A stretch of 64,000 nucleotides of DNA from Streptomyces cavernae. GTDB lineage: Bacteria > Actinomycetota > Actinomycetes > Streptomycetales > Streptomycetaceae. Below, one piece after another: positions 50,332 to 59,486 of this stretch. Every line of letters starts with the position of its first letter. The first letter of the stretch is position 1. The position numbers and the translations under genes are program-made. The DNA lies in assembly GCF_004023625.1 (NCBI RefSeq), contig NZ_RPDJ01000017.1, positions 124,001 through 188,000 on the forward strand, written 5' to 3'. Under the pieces are notes generated by a model. It made no database searches. It saw only the letters and a program-made list of their open reading frames with translations, and was not told where the DNA came from.

Positions 50332-50691
50332 TCACTCGACCGCCGGTATGCCCAGGCCCGGATGCGACTCCAGCAGCCGGGTGGGCGCGGCCTGGCGCCA
50401 GGAGTCGGCGAGGATGTCACTGAGTTCGGCCTCGTCCTCCAGGGCCGCCAAGCGGACGCGGACCCAGGCGAAGCCCGCCTCGTGTTCCGCGATCCAGAAC
50501 TTCCCGGGCTCCGCGAGGACCAGTTCGTCGCGCTCGACCTTGGGGCAGCGCACGGCGGTGGAGGTCTCGTCCTCGGGCAGCGTGGCGAACATCTTCCCCG
50601 CCACCCGGAACGTGGGCATGCCCCAGGCGATCTTCTCCGTGGTGTCGGGGAGAGACAGGGCGATACGGCGTACGTCTTCGGCGTCCGGCAT
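50332..50691 (-). CDS. MmcQ/YjbR-family protein
   Basis: A small alpha/beta protein of 119 aa. MPDAEDVRRIALSLPDTTEKIAWGMPTFRVAGKMFATL and WIAEHEAGFAWVRVRLAAL are YjbR-family features. The fold resembles DNA-binding domains, but the function is unknown. The start is taken as the ATG at 50691 (MPDAED), because the upstream extension is Arg/Gly-rich and lacks conservation-like features. Confidence 0.85.
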   Translation of the reverse strand: MPDAEDVRRIALSLPDTTEKIAWGMPTFRVAGKMFATLPEDETSTAVRCPKVERDELVLAEPGKFWIAEHEAGFAWVRVRLAALEDEAELSDILADSWRQAAPTRLLESHPGLGIPAVE

Positions 50692-50808
50692 GACACGCAC
50701 CGTAGCCAATGCCACTGACAATCGCCCTCCGGCCGGGCGGCCGACGGGCACTCGAACCCTCACGGGTTGTCACCCCTCCGGCGTGTCCCGCCGCGACATG
50801 AACAGTGT

Positions 50809-51270
50809 TCAGCTCGGCGCCCGCTTGGTTGTCGCCCGGCTCCGCAGCGACCTAATCGCTTGCGTGCGGGGGCGTCGAATCGCCCTGGCGGCGATGCGAC
50901 GCTTCCTGACCCGCCCCGCGGTGGTGAGAAGCGTACGGCCCAGGCCCACTCGGCCGCGTCCGTCGCGGTGCACCATCAGCTTGACCAGCTCGGCGCGGTG
51001 GCGGCTGTTGGGCTTGTCGGAGAAGGCCAGGCTGACCGTGCCGATCACCCTGCCGTCCGTCGTGCGCGCCGCCCACACGGCGAGGCCGCCCGCTTCGACG
51101 GCCGCCGCCCGCCCGCTCCTTCCACCAGGCGGCCGCCTCCGCCCGGTCGAGCGACGCGAGGAATCCGACGGACGCCCCGCCCGCCACGGTGTCGGTCAGC
51201 AGGTCGGCCAACTCATCGGCGCGGGCGAGCACTTCCGCCCCGTTCAGCCTGGCGACGGCGACGGCGGTCA
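50809..51270 (-). pseudogene. GNAT acetyltransferase, frameshifted and C-terminally altered
   Basis: The N-terminal part starts at the ATG at 51270 (MTAVAVARLNGAEVLARADELADLLTD to EAAAWWKER). The acetyl-CoA-binding half (WAARTTDGRVIGTVSLAFSDKPNSRHRAELVKLMVHRDGRGRVGLGRTLL) is in another frame. A single extra base in the G/C run near 51115-51130 explains the break. After GRTLL the usual C-terminus is replaced by an Arg-rich tail. It may be a decayed gene or carry a sequencing error in the run. It overlaps the XRE-cupin gene, a common pairing. Confidence 0.7.
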
Positions 51271-51840
51271 TGGCAGCACCACCACCAGCGCGTAGCGCAC
51301 GTCCTGCGGTCCGGGGCAGCGGAAGCGCGTCGGCCCCCACACCCGCAGCCGCAGGCAGTCCCCGGCGTCCAGGACGTGGTGGGTCCCCTGCGCGGTTACC
51401 TCCAGTCGGCCGTCGAGGACCCAGATGTGCTGTTCCAGGCCGGGCACGGACGGCCTGTCGTAGGCGATGTCCGCGCCCGCCGTCAGCCGTCCCTCCACCA
51501 GTTCCCCGCGCATACCGGTCTGCGGCGGCGACACCGACCTGCGGTGGAAGCCCGAGGCCTGGTCGTGCCATTCGGCCTGGTCGGCGGCGCGGACCAGGTC
51601 CACCGGTTCCGCCTCGACCTCGCTGAGCAGTTGGGACATCGTCCGGCCGTAGACACCGCACAGCCGGTTCAGCAGCGAGGCGGTGGGGCTGATCTCGGCG
51701 CGCTCGGCCCGAGAAAGCGTGGAACGGCTGATACGGCTCCGTTCCGCCAGCTCGCCGAGCGACCAGCCGTGCTCGGCACGCAGTTCGGCCAGGCGGGCGG
51801 CAAGCCGGGTGTCCACCGGACCCAGTACATCATTTCCCAT
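51268..51840 (-). CDS. XRE-family regulator with C-terminal cupin domain
   Basis: A 190-aa regulator. The N-terminal HTH is RLAELRAEHGWSLGELAERSRISRSTLSRAERAEISPTASLLNRL, and the C-terminal cupin contains GADIAYDRPSVPGLEQHIWVLDGRLEVTAQGTHHVLDAGDCLRLRV. Such regulators sense a small metabolite in the cupin. It overlaps the GNAT gene start, so the pair forms an operon. A dyad at 51826-51872 around ATTTCCCATATC and GATACGGGAAATC lies at its start and is a likely autoregulatory site. Confidence 0.9.
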   Translation of the reverse strand: MGNDVLGPVDTRLAARLAELRAEHGWSLGELAERSRISRSTLSRAERAEISPTASLLNRLCGVYGRTMSQLLSEVEAEPVDLVRAADQAEWHDQASGFHRRSVSPPQTGMRGELVEGRLTAGADIAYDRPSVPGLEQHIWVLDGRLEVTAQGTHHVLDAGDCLRLRVWGPTRFRCPGPQDVRYALVVVLP

Positions 51841-51872
51841 ATCAGGGATGCTATCCCGGATACGGGAAATCG
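51826..51872. promoter_or_regulatory. Dyad at the XRE-cupin promoter
   Basis: ATTTCCCATAT near 51831 and ATACGGGAAAT near 51860 form inverted half-sites with ATTTCC/GGAAAT arms, spanning the ATG region and the upstream promoter. The centre contains ATCAGGGATGCTATCCCGGAT, itself a weaker dyad. This is the expected layout for self-repression. Confidence 0.5.
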
Positions 51873-51948
51873 GGAGCCTCCTCAGCCTCCCGGGGCTCTG
51901 GACCGCCCCGGCCCCGGATCGCTCCCATGTGGACGGCCTTGGCCCTGA

Positions 51949-52854
51949 CTAGATCGCTGTCGCCGACTCCCGCAGCGCGTCCAGCACCGGCCGGATCAGC
52001 GGATGCTTCTCAGCGCCCCGGCGCACGGCCGCGAACACTCGGCGTGTGGGCGCGGCCCCGTCCACGGGGCGTACGACGACACCCGTGAGGTCCATCCCGC
52101 GCAGCGCGGAGCGCGGTACCAGCGCCACGCCCGCGCCGGCCGAGGCCAGGGCCACCACCGCACGGAAGTCGTCGGAGGAGTGTTCGAGCCGGGGCTGGAA
52201 CCCGGCGTGTTCGCAGGCCAGAACCACCACGTCATGGCAGGGATTGCCGGGGTAGGGGCCGATCCAGGAGTCCTTGGCCAGCTCGGCCAGCGGTACCTCG
52301 CCGACGTCCGCGAGGCGGTGTGCGACCGGCACGACGGCGTCGAACGGCTCGGCGTAGAGCGGGACATGGGCGAGGCGCGGGTCGTCGGGGTCCGGTGCGC
52401 CCCGGTACTCGACGGCCACCGCGATGTCGACCTGGCGGTCCAGCACCATCGGCAGACTGGCGTCGCCCTCGGCGTCCTGGACGTGGAGCCGGATGCCGGG
52501 TGCCCGCTCGGCGAGGCGGGCCAGCGCGGGCGCCACCACCAGCGTGATACCGGTCGCGAAGGAGGCCACCGTGACCGTGCCGGCCGCGCCCGCACCGTAC
52601 GCGGCGAGTTCCGCCTCGGCCCGCTCCAGCTGTGCCAGGACGGCGTTGGCGTGGCTCAGCAGGATCTCGCCCGCGGCGGTGAGCCGTACCCCGCGGGCGC
52701 CGCGCTCCACCAGCCGGTGGCCGGTCTCCTGTTCCAGTGCGGTCAGCTGCTGGGAGACGGCGGAGGGGGTGAGGTAGAGGGCGGCGGCAGCCGCCGTCAC
52801 CGTACGGTGGTCGGCCACGGCACGGAGAATGTGCAGCCGCCGTGCTTCGATCAT
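51949..52854 (-). CDS. LysR-family regulator
   Basis: A 301-aa LysR protein. The N-terminal HTH is LHILRAVADHRTVTAAAAALYLTPSAVSQQLTALEQETGHRLVERGARGVRLTAAG, followed by a substrate-binding domain with TVTVASFATGITLVVAPALARLAERAPGIRLHVQDAEGD. It lies 122 bp downstream of the kbl gene on the same strand. It could regulate threonine or glycine metabolism, but no direct operator is evident. Confidence 0.9.
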   Translation of the reverse strand: MIEARRLHILRAVADHRTVTAAAAALYLTPSAVSQQLTALEQETGHRLVERGARGVRLTAAGEILLSHANAVLAQLERAEAELAAYGAGAAGTVTVASFATGITLVVAPALARLAERAPGIRLHVQDAEGDASLPMVLDRQVDIAVAVEYRGAPDPDDPRLAHVPLYAEPFDAVVPVAHRLADVGEVPLAELAKDSWIGPYPGNPCHDVVVLACEHAGFQPRLEHSSDDFRAVVALASAGAGVALVPRSALRGMDLTGVVVRPVDGAAPTRRVFAAVRRGAEKHPLIRPVLDALRESATAI

Positions 52855-52976
52855 GTGGCCGATTCTCTCAGGTCGGACAAACCGGCGGCCTCACCGGGAA
52901 GCCGCACCCTCTCCGGCAACCGAAGTGACCGTGCCCCTCCGCGGTGCGACCGTGCCCCCTCCCCCGAACCCGGAAC

Positions 52977-54170
52977 TCAGCCGCCCAGTTCCGCCCGGGC
53001 CGCCACGAAGGCGTCGACCGCCCGGTGTACGTCGTCCGTGGTGTGGGCCGCGGAGAGTTGCACCCGGATGCGTGCCTGCCCCTGCGGCACCACGGGGTAC
53101 GAGAAGCCGATCACGTACACCCCGCGTTCCAGCAACAGTTCGGCCATGCGTCCGGCCACGGCCGCGTCGCCGATCATCACGGGCGCGATGGGGTGGTCGC
53201 CGGGCAGGACGTCGAAGCCCTCCTCGGCCATCCGGGAGCGGAACAGGGCGGTGTTCCCGGCGAGCCGGACGCGCAGGCCGTCCGCCTCTTCCAGCAGGTC
53301 GAGGACCTTCAGGGAGGCCGCGGCGATCACCGGGGCGAGCGTGTTGGAGAAGAGGTAGGGGCGCGAGCGCTGGCGCAGCAGGGCGACGATCTCCGCGCGG
53401 GCGGCGACGTAGCCTCCGGATGCGCCGCCGAGCGCCTTGCCCAGCGTGCCGGTGACGATGTCCACACGGTCCATGACGCCGTGCAGTTCGGGGGTGCCGC
53501 GGCCGCCGGGGCCGACGAAGCCGACGGCGTGCGAGTCGTCGACCATGACCATGGCGTCGTAGCGGTCGGCGAGGTCGCAGATCTCGCGCAGCGGCGCCAC
53601 ATAGCCGTCCATGGAGAAGACGCCGTCGGTGACGACCAGCTTGCGCCGGGCGCCCGAAGCCTCCTTCAACTGCCGCTCCAGGTCGGCGAGATCACGGTTG
53701 TCGTATCGGAAGCGGCGGGCCTTCGACAGCCGGATGCCGTCGATGATCGAGGCGTGGTTCAGGGCGTCGGAGATGACCGCGTCCTCGGCGCCGAGCAGGG
53801 TCTCGAAGACACCGCCGTTGGCGTCGAAGCAGGAGGAGTACAGGATCGTGTCCTCCTGGCCGAGGAACGAGGACAGCCGCCGCTCCAGGTCCTTGTGCAC
53901 CTCCTGCGTGCCGCAGATGAAGCGCACGGACGCCATGCCGTAGCCCCAGCGGTCGAGCGCAGTGTGAGCGGCGGCGATCACCTCGGGGTGGTCGGCGAGG
54001 CCGAGGTAGTTGTTGGCGCAGAAGTTGAGGACCTCGCCGGGCCGGCCGCCCGCGGTGACGTTCACGGTCGCGGACTGCGGGGTGCCGATGACGCGTTCGG
54101 GCTTGTGCAGTCCGGCGGCGCGGATCTCGTCGAGGGTGACGCGGAGGTCGTCGCGCACGGAGTCGAACAT
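52977..54170 (-). CDS. kbl: 2-amino-3-ketobutyrate CoA ligase (glycine C-acetyltransferase)
   Basis: A 397-aa fold-type I PLP enzyme. NFCANNYLGLADHPEV near the N-terminus, LYSSCFDANGGVFETLLG, VMVDDSHAVGFVG (Asp for the pyridine N) and VDIVTGTLGKALGGASGGY with the Schiff-base lysine are all present. It splits 2-amino-3-oxobutyrate with CoA into glycine and acetyl-CoA, the second step of threonine breakdown. It follows tdh by 55 bp, in a standard tdh-kbl operon. Confidence 0.95.
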   Translation of the reverse strand: MFDSVRDDLRVTLDEIRAAGLHKPERVIGTPQSATVNVTAGGRPGEVLNFCANNYLGLADHPEVIAAAHTALDRWGYGMASVRFICGTQEVHKDLERRLSSFLGQEDTILYSSCFDANGGVFETLLGAEDAVISDALNHASIIDGIRLSKARRFRYDNRDLADLERQLKEASGARRKLVVTDGVFSMDGYVAPLREICDLADRYDAMVMVDDSHAVGFVGPGGRGTPELHGVMDRVDIVTGTLGKALGGASGGYVAARAEIVALLRQRSRPYLFSNTLAPVIAAASLKVLDLLEEADGLRVRLAGNTALFRSRMAEEGFDVLPGDHPIAPVMIGDAAVAGRMAELLLERGVYVIGFSYPVVPQGQARIRVQLSAAHTTDDVHRAVDAFVAARAELGG

Positions 54171-54186
54171 GTGAGGTCTCCAGGAA

Positions 54187-54221
54187 GGCTTGGGCGGTGA
54201 GCGGTGGGCTTGGGCGGTGAG
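54187..54221 (-). repeat. Two 15-bp direct repeats between tdh and kbl
   Basis: GGCTTGGGCGGTGAG occurs at 54187-54201 and 54207-54221, with a 20-bp period, filling most of the intergenic space. It is probably a small duplication and has no known function. Confidence 0.5.
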
Positions 54222-54225
54222 GGAG

Positions 54226-55254
54226 TCACGCGGTCCAGTCGAGGATGACCTTGCCGCCGCGTCCGCTCGCGGCGTCCTCGAACGCCGCCTCGAAGTCGCG
54301 GTGGTCGTAGCGTGCGGTGATCACCGGTGAGAGGTCGAGTCCGCCTTCGAGCAGGACCGACATCGCGTACCAGGTCTCGAACATCTCCCGGCCGTAGATG
54401 CCCTTGACGGTGATCATCGAGGTGACGATCCGGGCCCAGTCGACCGGGAACTCCTCGGCGGGCAGGCCGAGCATGGCGATCCGGCCGCCGTGCGTCATGT
54501 TGGCGATCATCTCGCGCAGTGCCTCGGGGCGGCCGGACATCTCCAGTCCGATGTCGAAGCCCTCCCGGAGCCCCAACTCCCGTTGGCCTTCGGCGATCGC
54601 GCCCTCCGAGACGTTGAGGGCCAGGCTCACCCCGACCTTGCGGGCCAGCGCGAGCCGTTCCTCGCTCACATCGGTGATCACGACGTTGCGCGCACCCGCG
54701 TGCCGGGCCACCGCCGCCGCCATGAGGCCGATCGGGCCGGCTCCGGTGATCAGTACGTCCTCGCCGACCAGCGGGAACGACAGTGCGGTGTGCACCGCGT
54801 TGCCGAACGGGTCGAAGATCGCGGCCACGTCCAGGTCGACGGGGACGCGGTGCACCCACACGTTGGACGCGGGCAGCGCGACGTACTCGGCGAACGCCCC
54901 GTCGCGGCCCACGCCCAGCCCGACCGTCGCGCGGCACAGGTGGCGGCGGCCTGCCAGACAGTTGCGGCACTTGCCGCAGACCAGATGGCCCTCGCCGCTG
55001 ACCCGGTCGCCGACGCCGATGTCCGTGACGTCACGGCCGGTCTCCACGACCTCGCCGACGAACTCGTGCCCGAGCACCAGCGGGGTGCTGATCGTCTGCC
55101 GCGCCCAGCCGTCCCAGGACCGGATGTGCAGATCGGTTCCGCAGATGCCGGTTCTCAAGACCTTGATCAGTACATCGCCGGGGCCGACGGCCGGCTCCGG
55201 GACGTCCGCGAGCCAGAGTCCCGGCTCCGCCTGCCGCTTGAGAAGTGCCTTCAA
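54226..55254 (-). CDS. tdh: L-threonine 3-dehydrogenase
   Basis: A 342-aa medium-chain zinc dehydrogenase. The catalytic zinc site is GICGTDLHI and GHEFVGEV, and the structural zinc cysteines are in CGKCRNCLAGRRHLC. NAD binding uses DVLITGAGPIGLMAAAVARHAGA. HRVPVDLDVAAIFDPFGNAVHT is a tdh landmark. It oxidises threonine to 2-amino-3-oxobutyrate, which Kbl then splits. It is the first gene of the operon. Confidence 0.95.
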   Translation of the reverse strand: MKALLKRQAEPGLWLADVPEPAVGPGDVLIKVLRTGICGTDLHIRSWDGWARQTISTPLVLGHEFVGEVVETGRDVTDIGVGDRVSGEGHLVCGKCRNCLAGRRHLCRATVGLGVGRDGAFAEYVALPASNVWVHRVPVDLDVAAIFDPFGNAVHTALSFPLVGEDVLITGAGPIGLMAAAVARHAGARNVVITDVSEERLALARKVGVSLALNVSEGAIAEGQRELGLREGFDIGLEMSGRPEALREMIANMTHGGRIAMLGLPAEEFPVDWARIVTSMITVKGIYGREMFETWYAMSVLLEGGLDLSPVITARYDHRDFEAAFEDAASGRGGKVILDWTA

Positions 55255-55518
55255 CGCTACGGCTCCAATTGCGTCCGGGCACGCCGAAGTTACCCGTGCC
55301 GTGGGGAGGGGTGAGATGCCGTACGGAGAAATGCCGTGCGGCGGACAGAAATCTGCCCTACGACGACGCCGTCCGCCATCGAGGATTTCTTAAGCGGACC
55401 CGCAGCTTTCCTTCACGCCGGGTCCTCCGCGGACGGGTGAGTGAGCGATCGAGCCGTGTTCGACGTACACATGCCGCGGCCACGTACAGCGAACGAACGG
55501 AAACGGAAGAACTGCCTC

Positions 55519-57531
55519 ATGCCCACCCCCCACCTGGACCTGCCCGCCACCGACCGGGTCCTGTCACCGCGCACCGGCTGGACCCGCGCCCACTGGGAGG
55601 TACTCGCCGACCGACTGCTCGACGCGTTGGAGCCTTATGCGACGCCAGGCCTGGCGCAGTACCGGCTTCCCGGCCGCGGCTCCCTCGCGGGAGTGGCGAC
55701 GGACGGGCTGGAGGGCTACGCCCATTCCTTCCTGCTGGCCGCCTTCCGGATCGCCGGGGCGGGCGGGGACGTCGATCCCCGTCTGGTGGAGCGTTACGCG
55801 CGGGGCCTGGCGGCCGGCACCGACCGGGACAGCGGGGAGGCGTGGCCCCAACTCACCGACCGGTCCCCGCAGATGGAGCACGCCGCCTCGATCGCGCTCG
55901 CGCTGCACGAAACCCGGCCGTGGATCTGGAACGCGCTGGACGGCGAGGTCCGGGAACGGGTCGTGGACTGGCTGTGGGGCTTCGTGGGCCGCCGCGCCCA
56001 CGACGACGGCACCCGGCTGTGCCAGGTGGTGGCGGAGCAGTTCCTCGCCTCCGTGGGCGGCCCCCACCGCCAGGAGGACATCGACGGCGGGCTCGACCGT
56101 ATCGAGGACTGGTACGCCGGCGACGGCTGGTACCGCGACGGCGACACCCGTGCCTTCGACCACACCAACGCCTGGGCCTTCCACCTCTACCCGTTGCTGT
56201 GGTCCCGGATGGCGGGTGCCGCCGCGGCCGGCGCGCGGTCCGCCCGCTACCGCGAGCGGCTGGCCCGGTTCCTCGGCTCGTACGCGCGGTTCTTCGGCTC
56301 CGACGGGGCACCCGTGCACTTCGGGCACGGCCTGACGTACCGGATGGCCGTGGTGGCACCGGTCTGGCTGGGCGCGCTGATGGACTGCACACCGCTCGCG
56401 CCGGGGCTCACCCGGCGGCTCGCCTCCGGGACGGCCCGGCACTTCGTGGAGCGCGGGGTGCCGGACGAGCGGGGGCTGCTACCGCTCGGCTGGTACGGCA
56501 CGTTCCTGCCGACGATCCGGCCGGAGATGGGCCCGGCCGCGCCGTACACGGCGGGCAAGGCGTTCCTCGGCCTGTTACTTCCGGCGGAGCATCCGGTGTG
56601 GACCGAGCGTGAACTGCCGCTCCCCGTCGAGGAGTCGGACCAGTACATGGCCCTGCCGGCGCCCGGCTGGCTGCTGCACGGCACGCGGGACGACGGCATC
56701 GTGCGCCTGGTCAACCACGGCAGCGAACGCGGGAGCGGCGGCACCGGCGGCGGCCAGGGTGATCCGGCCGAGGCCACGGCCGGGGCCATGCCCTTCCTCG
56801 ACGACCCGCACTACGCCAAGTTCGGCTATTCCACGGCGACCGCGCCCGATGCCGCGGGCCATGGCCGGGCGCCCGGGATCGACGGCCATCTGGCGCTGCT
56901 CTCGTGGGACGGCACCGCCTCGCGCCGGACGGGGATCCGTCCGCTGGCGTGCTCCGGCCGCACGGCGACCTCCCGTCATGACGCTCAACTCATGGAGACG
57001 GGCGAGGAGTTACCGGTCCTCACGACGAGCGTGCTGCACGGGCCGTGGGAGATCCGGGTGCACCGGGTGTGCGTCCCCGCGGGAGTGGGTCTGCGCGAGG
57101 GTGGTTACGCGGTCGCCGACGACCGTCCGGTCGCGGCCGGCCAGGGCCCCGGCTGGGCACTGGTCCGCACGGGCGACGGGCTGACGAGCGTGGTCGTAGG
57201 GCTGCACGGCTGGGACGAGGAGACGGGCATGGCCCACGAGACCGACGCCAGCGCCTTCGGCGCGCACTCGGCCACACCGTATCTGCGGTGCGCCGCCGGT
57301 CACCCCGCCGGGGTGTACGTGTCGCTGGTCGCCCTGACCCGGGACGCCGTCAATCCGCGGGCGCTGCGTGAGTCCGTGGTCTGCTCGACGGTGGGCGACG
57401 ACGTCCACATCGCCTTCCCGGACGGCGAGTCGGTCACCGTACGAGCGGATCGCGGGACCGACGGGGACGGCGGAAACGGTGGCTTCGTACGGTGGACGCA
57501 CCGGAACCGGCCGGCAGCCGGCGCGCCCTAG
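55519..57531 (+). CDS. DUF2264 family protein
   Basis: A 670-aa protein of the DUF2264 family, thought to have an alpha/alpha-barrel like polysaccharide lyases or glycosidases. The N-terminal two thirds are helical, with WEVLADRLLDALEPYATPG, EGYAHSFLLAAFRIAG, WLWGFVGRRAHDDGTRLCQVVAEQFLASVGG, DWYAGDGWYRDGDTRAFDHTNAWAFHLYPLLW and GHGLTYRMAVVAPVWLGA. The C-terminal third is beta-rich. The function is not established. It starts at the ATG at 55519 (GGAAG upstream), divergent from tdh; the 55255-55518 gap has no other gene. Confidence 0.85.
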   Translation: MPTPHLDLPATDRVLSPRTGWTRAHWEVLADRLLDALEPYATPGLAQYRLPGRGSLAGVATDGLEGYAHSFLLAAFRIAGAGGDVDPRLVERYARGLAAGTDRDSGEAWPQLTDRSPQMEHAASIALALHETRPWIWNALDGEVRERVVDWLWGFVGRRAHDDGTRLCQVVAEQFLASVGGPHRQEDIDGGLDRIEDWYAGDGWYRDGDTRAFDHTNAWAFHLYPLLWSRMAGAAAAGARSARYRERLARFLGSYARFFGSDGAPVHFGHGLTYRMAVVAPVWLGALMDCTPLAPGLTRRLASGTARHFVERGVPDERGLLPLGWYGTFLPTIRPEMGPAAPYTAGKAFLGLLLPAEHPVWTERELPLPVEESDQYMALPAPGWLLHGTRDDGIVRLVNHGSERGSGGTGGGQGDPAEATAGAMPFLDDPHYAKFGYSTATAPDAAGHGRAPGIDGHLALLSWDGTASRRTGIRPLACSGRTATSRHDAQLMETGEELPVLTTSVLHGPWEIRVHRVCVPAGVGLREGGYAVADDRPVAAGQGPGWALVRTGDGLTSVVVGLHGWDEETGMAHETDASAFGAHSATPYLRCAAGHPAGVYVSLVALTRDAVNPRALRESVVCSTVGDDVHIAFPDGESVTVRADRGTDGDGGNGGFVRWTHRNRPAAGAP

Positions 57532-57571
57532 TGGCCCGGCAGGCAACGTTTGCCCGGTAAGGAGCGACGTC

Positions 57572-57783
57572 ATGGGGTCCCCCTGCTCATGGGGGTCCCC
57601 CCGCTCGAGCGCAGCCGAGAATGGGGGAGAAGTCGAGAGCTTGGGGGAGCGTGCTCTGGGGGTACCCCCGGCCGGAGGCTGGGGGGAGTGCCGGGCGGAA
57701 GTCCTCGTACTGGACGTACTTGGGCTTTCGGCCGGTGCGGCGAGTGGGGGTACCCCCTGCTCGAAGAGCTTGGGGGAGCGTGC
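57572..57783. repeat. Streptomyces-type intergenic repeat cluster (GGGGGTACCCCC)
   Basis: Two 12-bp palindromes GGGGGTACCCCC lie at 57658-57669 and 57746-57757, and AGAGCTTGGGGGAGCGTGC is repeated at 57636-57654 and 57765-57783, 129 bp apart. Other runs (TGGGGTCCCCC, CTGGGGGGAG) fill the rest. No gene is supported in the 57532-57980 gap. Such sequences are common between Streptomyces genes and can form strong secondary structure or terminators. Confidence 0.65.
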
Positions 57784-57821
57784 CGGGCGTCGCGACGGGG
57801 CGAACGTTGCCTGTCGGGGCA

Positions 57822-57984
57822 CTAGTAGGACTCCGTGAGGTCGCACTGACCTGCGACGATAGTGATCTCGCGGCAGGTGGCCCAGTGCCCCGCCGGACCA
57901 GTTCCCGCAGCTCGGTGCCGCGGGCCGGGCTGCCGGTCGGCAAGGCCGACGGCAACAGCCCCGAACCTCACGGAGTCCTACTAG
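57822..57984. repeat. 20-bp perfect inverted repeat enclosing 123 bp
   Basis: CTAGTAGGACTCCGTGAGGT at 57822-57841 has an exact reverse complement at 57965-57984. The right arm overlaps the stop codon (TAG) of the GAF-domain gene. The 123-bp interior has no intact gene. It may be a miniature mobile element or a very long-range terminator; the arms do not extend beyond 20 bp. Confidence 0.6.
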
Positions 57985-58535
57985 AAAAGCCCCTCTTCCT
58001 CCCGCCGTTGGATCCGCTCCATCAGCTCCGCCGCCATCGCCTTGATGGTCTCCAGACCCGCCAGGCCCCAGGGACGCGGTTCGACGTCCAGGGCGCAGAC
58101 CGTGCCGAGTACGACTCCGGTGCGGTCGATGAGCGGGGCGCCCAGATAGGAGCGGACGCCGAGGCCGTCGACAATCGGGTTTCCGGCGAACCGCGGGTAG
58201 TCACGGACGTCCTCCAGGACCAGGGCCTTGCCGCGGACCACCACATGGGGGCAGAAGCCGTGGTCGCGGGCGAGCCGGCGGCCCGGTGCCGTGCGGGCGC
58301 CGTCCGTGGCGGGGGTGTGCAGGCCGGCGAAGAACTGCCCCTCCTCGTCGAGGAAGTTGACCATCGCGTACGGGGTGGCGGAGACCTCGGCGAGCCGGTC
58401 GGCGAAGGCGTCGAGGACGGGTTCGGGCCGCTCCCCCAGCCCCAGCACGCGCAGTCTCCTTACCCGGGCGGGCGCCTGGGTGTCTTCCGGGGTCAGCAGC
58501 AGACGACCTGCCGGGCGCGGCGGGCCGTAGCTCAT
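57981..58535 (-). CDS. GAF-domain protein of the conservon
   Basis: A 184-aa protein that is mostly one GAF domain: VLDAFADRLAEVSATPYAMVNFLDEEGQFFAGL, DHGFCPHVVVRGKALVLEDVRDYPRFAGNPIV, VRSYLGAPLIDRTGVVLGTVCALDVEPR. GAF domains sense small ligands or redox. Its ATG overlaps the stop of the GTPase gene (ATGA), so it is the last member of the conservon operon, where many other conservons carry a P450. Confidence 0.85.
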   Translation of the reverse strand: MSYGPPRPAGRLLLTPEDTQAPARVRRLRVLGLGERPEPVLDAFADRLAEVSATPYAMVNFLDEEGQFFAGLHTPATDGARTAPGRRLARDHGFCPHVVVRGKALVLEDVRDYPRFAGNPIVDGLGVRSYLGAPLIDRTGVVLGTVCALDVEPRPWGLAGLETIKAMAAELMERIQRREEEGLF

Positions 58536-59131
58536 GTGTGGGCTCCATGGCTCGGGGCGGGGGCGGGCGCGTAGGCGATGAGGTGTCGTACCAGGGTCAG
58601 CAGGGTCTGTACGCCGGAGCTGGAGATCCGGGCGTCGCAGCGCACGATGGGGATCGCGGGGTCCAGGTCGATGGCCGCACGCACCTCCTCCGGGTCGTAG
58701 CGGAAGGAGCCGTCGAACTCGTTGATCGCGACGATGAAGCCGAGACCGCGTTGTTCGAAGAAGTCGACGGCCGCGAAACAGTCCTCGAGACGGCGGGTGT
58801 CGACGAGGACCACCGCGCCGAGGGCCCCCTCGGACAGTTCGTCCCACATGAACCAGAACCGCTGCTGGCCGGGCGTCCCGAACAGATACAGGACGTGTCG
58901 CTGATCGAGGGTGATTCGGCCGAAGTCCATGGCGACGGTCGTCTCGACCTTGTTCTCGACCCCGTCCAGGCTGTCGGTGGCGGCGCTCGCCGTGGTGAGC
59001 AACTCCTCCGTGCTCAGCGGCGCGATCTCGCTCACCGCTCCGACGAAGGTCGTCTTGCCGACCCCGAACCCTCCCGCCACCAGGATCTTGAGCGCCGTGG
59101 GGAAGGGGTCAGAGCTGTCGTCGTAGTCCAT
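58532..59131 (-). CDS. Conservon CvnD-type small GTP-binding protein
   Basis: A 199-aa MglA/Ras-like G protein. The P-loop is VAGGFGVGKTTFVGAVSE, the switch II region FGTPGQQRFWF, and the base-recognition motif VAINEFDG (NxxD). It would cycle between GTP and GDP states downstream of the CvnA sensor at the membrane. It overlaps the DUF742 gene by 23 bp. Confidence 0.93.
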   Translation of the reverse strand: MDYDDSSDPFPTALKILVAGGFGVGKTTFVGAVSEIAPLSTEELLTTASAATDSLDGVENKVETTVAMDFGRITLDQRHVLYLFGTPGQQRFWFMWDELSEGALGAVVLVDTRRLEDCFAAVDFFEQRGLGFIVAINEFDGSFRYDPEEVRAAIDLDPAIPIVRCDARISSSGVQTLLTLVRHLIAYAPAPAPSHGAHT

Positions 59132-59486
59132 CGAGCACTGCCTCCAGCAGAGACCGGTCAGTGGGGATGTCGTGATAGGCGGGCGGCTTGGTGCTGAGGG
59201 CGCCGCAGTCGAGCAGGTCGGACAGCAACACCTTGGTGACCGCGGCGGGCAGCCTCAGCTGGGCGGCGACCTCGGCCACCGAGACGGGCACATGGCACAG
59301 ATCGAGGGCATGCGCGTGTTCGGGGCCGAGGTAGTCCATGGGTGCCGCGCCGGTCGACATCACCTGCGACATGAGGTCGAGGGCGCTCGTCGGCCGGGTG
59401 CGGCCGTTGCTGACCGTGTAGGGGCGTACCAGCCGGCCGGCGGCGGCGTCGAGCCAGGGCTCGTCGCCGGTCGCGGTCGCGCTCAA
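59109..59486 (-). CDS. Conservon CvnC-type DUF742 protein
   Basis: A 125-aa DUF742 protein with the usual N-terminal WLDAAAGRLVRPYTVSNGRTRP and the winged-helix-like SVAEVAAQLRLPAAVTKVLLSDLLDCGAL. It starts within the stop of the roadblock gene and overlaps the GTPase gene, as in other conservons. Confidence 0.92.
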   Translation of the reverse strand: MSATATGDEPWLDAAAGRLVRPYTVSNGRTRPTSALDLMSQVMSTGAAPMDYLGPEHAHALDLCHVPVSVAEVAAQLRLPAAVTKVLLSDLLDCGALSTKPPAYHDIPTDRSLLEAVLDGLRRQL

